From contig CAKPZX010000056.1 of assembly GCA_934215455.1 (NCBI GenBank), positions 1-9,177 of the forward strand: 9,177 nucleotides of DNA, in the 5' to 3' direction. Under the pieces are notes generated by a model. The model was not told where the DNA came from, did not search any database, and saw nothing but the letters and a program-made list of their open reading frames with translations. The DNA is from an uncultured Streptococcus sp. (GTDB lineage Bacteria; Bacillota; Bacilli; Lactobacillales; Streptococcaceae). Both the position numbers and the translations under genes were made by a program. This document shows positions 6,784 through 9,177 of the stretch, one piece after another (within the stretch, counting starts at the first letter, position 1; every line of letters starts with the position of its first letter).

Positions 6784-6808
6784 AGCGACAGACTCCAATC
6801 AGGTCGCT
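6784..6808. promoter_or_regulatory. Dyad AGCGAC/GTCGCT between divergent promoters
   Basis: Six-base perfect arms (6784-6789 and 6803-6808) with a 13-base centre lie between the yqeG promoter and the promoter of the membrane-protein gene. The arm spacing (19 bases centre to centre) is compatible with a dimeric regulator, but the dyad is short enough to be chance. It is not followed by a good T run on either strand. Confidence 0.3.
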
Positions 6809-6835
6809 TTCACTACTCAAAAAATAGACAAAATC

Positions 6836-6864
6836 CTTACAAACTTCCAAAAACATGGTATAGT
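6836..6864 (+). promoter_or_regulatory. Promoter of the TVP38/DedA-like gene
   Basis: A -10 box TATAGT (6859-6864), preceded by TGG in the extended -10 position, stands 17 bases from CTTACA (6836-6841), a fair -35 match. Transcription should start near 6871, giving a leader of about 20 bases with a weak CGGAA ribosome site before the ATG at 6891. Confidence 0.65.
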
Positions 6865-6890
6865 AGAAGAAAAAGAACTCGGAATTTTTT

Positions 6891-7505
6891 ATGAAACAAA
6901 CAAGCTTAAAAGAGGTCTCTCCTCTTCTCCAGCGCATCATTAATTGGTCCTCCATCATTGGAGCTCTTGGGACCTTGGCCTTTTGTATCTGGGCCTACTT
7001 TGCTGGCATCCTTCAATCCAAAGAAACCCTGTCTGCCTTTATTCTCCAAGCAGGCATCTTTGGACCACCTCTCTTTATCTTTCTTCAGATCCTTCAGACA
7101 GTGGTCCCTATTATTCCCGGTGCGCTGACATCTGTAGCAGGTGTTTTCATCTACGGTCATATTATCGGGACCATTTACAATTACATTGGCATCGTGATTG
7201 GTTGTGCCATTATTTTCCACCTCGCGAGAATGTACGGACCTAAGTTCGTCCAATCCATGGTCAGTCAGAAGACCTATGACAAGTACATTGGCTGGCTCAA
7301 TGAAGGCAAGCGGTTCGATCGCTTCTTTATCTTCATGATGATCTGGCCAGTTAGTCCTGCTGACTTCATCTGTATGCTGGCAGGTCTGACCAATATGACC
7401 TTTAAGCGCTATATGACCATCATCATCCTCTGCAAACCCATCACCCTCGTCATCTACACCTACGGCCTAACCTATATCATCGATTATTTCTGGAAAATGG
7501 TCTAA
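6891..7505 (+). CDS. TVP38/TMEM64-family (VTT/DedA-like) membrane protein
   Basis: A 204-residue integral membrane protein of the SNARE-associated/VTT family, whose members include DedA flippases and TVP38. Hydrophobic spans are visible near residues 21-40, 48-70, 72-90, 93-112, 144-165 and 173-198. The G-x-F-G-P-P turn (56-60), the helix-breaking I-I-P-G segment (74-77) and the P-V-S-P-A-D...A-G-L motif (153-165) are the typical re-entrant features. The likely role is moving a lipid such as undecaprenyl phosphate or phosphatidylethanolamine across the membrane, but the substrate is unknown. It is a single-gene transcription unit, the only plus-strand gene in the window, with its own promoter and a strong terminator. 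Confidence 0.88.
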   Translation: MKQTSLKEVSPLLQRIINWSSIIGALGTLAFCIWAYFAGILQSKETLSAFILQAGIFGPPLFIFLQILQTVVPIIPGALTSVAGVFIYGHIIGTIYNYIGIVIGCAIIFHLARMYGPKFVQSMVSQKTYDKYIGWLNEGKRFDRFFIFMMIWPVSPADFICMLAGLTNMTFKRYMTIIILCKPITLVIYTYGLTYIIDYFWKMV

Positions 7506-7511
7506 AGCACG

Positions 7512-7547
7512 ACACCACCCCCTAATTGACTAGGAGGTGGTGTTTTT
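7512..7547 (+). terminator. Intrinsic terminator of the membrane-protein gene
   Basis: A GC-rich stem (7512-7524 with 7531-7543, one C/A mismatch) closes a six-base loop and is followed by a T run ending at 7547. It starts seven bases after the stop codon. On the minus strand it lacks an equivalent T run, so it serves mainly the plus-strand gene. Confidence 0.85.
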
Positions 7548-7697
7548 GGTTAATAAAGAGGAGAGTTTCCATTTTTTCTGGTTATTTATTCTCCCTATAT
7601 TTTTAAGAGTATTAAAGGAATTTTATATGCTATTTAGTCTTAAATAACCTATGGCCAATATAGGTGACAGGAATAAGCACCGCAACGTTTATATTTA
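7548..7697. other. AT-rich convergent intergenic region
   Basis: About 150 bases lie between two convergent genes. They hold a small inverted repeat, ACCTAT/ATAGGT (7647-7652 and 7660-7665), and an AT-only TTTATATT/AATATAAA dyad straddling the stop of the minus-strand gene. No convincing terminator for that gene, no open frame and no promoter were seen. Confidence 0.5.
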
Positions 7698-8453
7698 TTA
7701 ATATAAATCTTCCAAACTTCTATATTCAACGACTTCATTCTTAATAACATTTTTTTCAAATTCAAAATGGTTAAGTGGGTTATCAATCAATACCAATCTT
7801 GGAATATCGTCGAGATTAGTGACTAGAGATAGAATAAAATCTGATTGATATTCCTTAGCTTTCTCAAATTCTTTGGCGGTCAAACGAATACGTCCTTTAG
7901 GTTTTCGGATACCTTTCACTTCAGCAAGGTATGAATGTTCTTGAACATCTACTTGGAAATCATATCCATCACCATAAAGACGGGCATCGGTCAATTGCCC
8001 ACCTTGAAATTTTTCTTCCTTATCAAAATGGTGTATGAAATAGTTCTCTGCTTCCATTCCAGTTTCTTGTAGGCGTTTGAATTTCGTCCGAACGATTGGC
8101 TTTTCAACGACGGCTATGCCTGCTTTCTTCCCTTCGCTTGCAAGTAGCATTTTAACGATTTCTGCAAAACTGTGAACATCCTCATTTCCAAACATCGTGT
8201 CAATTAAATCTTTTCGAAAACGGTAGACTTCAGCTTTTTGCCACCAACCTTTTCGATTGTTATCAAAATAAGGGTCGAATAAATCCATTCTATTTTTGAC
8301 GACACCAGTTGTTTCTGCAATGCCTAAAGAAACTATGTAACGATAAAACTCGGATTTACTAGAGCATTGAAATTCCTTTATAAACGTATCATCAAACTTA
8401 GCAAGACCATAGCCAATCAAGTTTAACAATTCATAGTGAGGGTGTTTAGACAT
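7698..8453 (-). CDS. DUF3883-domain protein, putative PD-(D/E)xK nuclease
   Basis: A 251-residue protein of no assigned role. Residues 130-225 match the DUF3883 pattern: an acidic helix around E135, then G-D-G-Y-D-F (161-166, D165), the strand ending E178-V-K180, and L-T-A-K-E-F (191-196). D...E-x-K with this spacing is the PD-(D/E)xK nuclease core, as in Mrr-like restriction enzymes. The first 120 residues are mixed helix and strand with no motif I recognise. The start at 8453 is chosen because GGAG lies seven bases upstream; an ATG at 8465 lacks a ribosome site. The gene is clearly AT-richer than valS and the yqeG operon, which suggests transfer. No partner methylase, helicase or ATPase gene is visible beside it. 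The nuclease activity is inferred. Confidence 0.7.
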   Translation of the reverse strand: MSKHPHYELLNLIGYGLAKFDDTFIKEFQCSSKSEFYRYIVSLGIAETTGVVKNRMDLFDPYFDNNRKGWWQKAEVYRFRKDLIDTMFGNEDVHSFAEIVKMLLASEGKKAGIAVVEKPIVRTKFKRLQETGMEAENYFIHHFDKEEKFQGGQLTDARLYGDGYDFQVDVQEHSYLAEVKGIRKPKGRIRLTAKEFEKAKEYQSDFILSLVTNLDDIPRLVLIDNPLNHFEFEKNVIKNEVVEYRSLEDLY

Positions 8454-8482
8454 AACTTTCTCCATCAATAGATATTGATTTC

Positions 8483-8491
8483 ATTATACCA
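8483..8491 (-). promoter_or_regulatory. Extended -10 promoter of the DUF3883 gene
   Basis: On the minus strand TGG precedes a perfect TATAAT (8488-8483). The position for a -35 box falls within the valS terminator stem and matches poorly, so activity would rest on the extended -10. A transcript start near 8476 gives a leader of about 23 bases containing the GGAG site. Confidence 0.65.
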
Positions 8492-8517
8492 AAAAAACAC
8501 GGCATTCCGCCGTGTTT
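8491..8517 (-). terminator. Intrinsic terminator of valS
   Basis: A perfect nine-base-pair stem (AAACACGGC/GCCGTGTTT, 8495-8503 with 8509-8517) with a five-base loop runs, on the minus strand, into an uninterrupted T run (8497-8491). It begins six bases past the valS stop. It isolates valS transcription from the next gene, which has its own promoter. Confidence 0.9.
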
Positions 8518-8523
8518 CTGTGT

Positions 8524-9177
8524 TTATTTAACGAGTTTCTTCATCTCTTCAATCCGCGCAACAGTTGCGTCGTACTTCGCTTGGTAGTCGGCTTGTTTGT
8601 CGCGTTCTTTTTGGACGACTTCTGGTTTGGCATTGGCTACGAAGCGTTCGTTAGAGAGCTTCTTACCGACCATATCCAGTTCTTTTTGCCATTTGGCTAA
8701 TTCTTTTTCAAGACGAGCCAATTCTTCTTCAACATTAAGAAGGTCAGCGAGTGGCAAGTAGATTTCTGCACCTGTGATGATGCTTGACATAACCAAATCA
8801 GGTACTGCTACCTCTGCTGCAATTTCCAGGTGTTCTGGGTTTGTGAAGCGTTTGATGTAGTTAACGTTATCATTGAAGAAGGCATCAAGCTTGCTGTCGC
8901 TTGTCTTAATCAAGATAGTGATTGGTTTGCTTGGCGCTACGTTCACTTCTGCACGTGAGTTACGTACTGAACGAATCACATCTTTAAGAGCTTCTACACC
9001 AGCTGCTGCTTCTTCGTTTTCAAACTCTGGACGAACCACTGGGTATTCCGCAGTCACGATCGTTCCTTCTGAGATTTGGCCATAAATTTCTTCAGTCACA
9101 AATGGCATGATTGGGTGAAGGAGACGCAAGATTTGATCCAAGGTGTAAAGAAGAACAGAACGAGTGATGACTTTTTC
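8524..9177 (-). CDS. valS: Valyl-tRNA synthetase, C-terminal part
   Basis: The window holds the last 217 codons; the gene continues beyond the right edge in the same frame. The visible segment begins in the anticodon-binding domain ([14 protein letters not shown], residues 19-32 of the fragment) and ends in the C-terminal coiled-coil arm rich in Glu, Lys and Leu (about the last 70 residues), which contacts the tRNA elbow. This arm is diagnostic of ValS as against IleS and LeuS. The enzyme charges tRNA-Val with valine in the cytoplasm. No frameshift or truncation is visible, and the stop is followed at once by a terminator. Confidence 0.96.
   Translation of the reverse strand, partial: EKVITRSVLLYTLDQILRLLHPIMPFVTEEIYGQISEGTIVTAEYPVVRPEFENEEAAAGVEALKDVIRSVRNSRAEVNVAPSKPITILIKTSDSKLDAFFNDNVNYIKRFTNPEHLEIAAEVAVPDLVMSSIITGAEIYLPLADLLNVEEELARLEKELAKWQKELDMVGKKLSNERFVANAKPEVVQKERDKQADYQAKYDATVARIEEMKKLVK

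Noticed and set aside
6784..6810. Terminator in the divergent intergenic region
   Set aside because: The stem is only six base pairs with a 13-base loop and has no T run, and no gene ends there.
7548..7697. Hidden small gene between the convergent genes
   Set aside because: Both strands are AT-rich with frequent stops, and no ribosome site leads into a frame of useful length.
1..9177. CRISPR array, tRNA or rRNA genes, insertion-sequence transposase or prophage genes
   Set aside because: No regularly spaced repeats, cloverleaf sequences, rRNA segments or transposase/integrase motifs were seen on either strand.

Overview
This window looks like core chromosome of an oral Streptococcus, most like the sanguinis/parasanguinis/mitis groups. 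The support is the protein families, the gene order yqeG-yqeH-yhbY-nadD-yqeK-(hydrolase)-rsfS-yqeM-tmcAL, the streptococcal N-terminal extension on NadD, extended -10 promoters, and short hairpin-rich intergenic repeats. The species assignment is inferred from remembered family features, not from a search.

Layout. Nearly everything is on the minus strand. At the right edge is the 3' end of valS (valyl-tRNA synthetase, 8524-9177), which ends in a clean intrinsic terminator. That terminator overlaps the promoter of a solitary, AT-rich DUF3883-type putative nuclease gene (7698-8453). Next is a single plus-strand gene for a TVP38/DedA-like (VTT domain) membrane protein (6891-7505), with its own promoter and terminator. 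A 170-base divergent intergenic region then launches the main minus-strand operon from 6720 down to 377.

The operon combines ribosome and RNA maturation with nucleotide metabolism. It encodes a HAD phosphatase (yqeG), a circularly permuted 30S-assembly GTPase (yqeH), a CRM-domain RNA-binding protein (yhbY), nicotinate-mononucleotide adenylyltransferase (nadD), an HD-domain Ap4A hydrolase (yqeK), an isochorismatase-fold cysteine hydrolase, the ribosome silencing factor (rsfS), a class I SAM methyltransferase (yqeM) and tRNA(Met) cytidine acetate ligase (tmcAL). Most genes overlap or lie within about 20 bases of each other. Two gaps break this pattern: about 190 bases of nested inverted repeats between yqeH and yhbY, and about 200 bases with a terminator-like hairpin between rsfS and yqeM. 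After tmcAL comes a three-hairpin element (129-303) whose last hairpin is an intrinsic terminator. At the far left is a strong promoter with a palindromic operator, driving a minus-strand gene that begins at the window edge.

No complete new defence or mobile system is evident. The items most worth a second look are the repeat inside the operon (4865-5054), the three-hairpin element after tmcAL, the orphan DUF3883 gene and the palindromic operator at 62-75.
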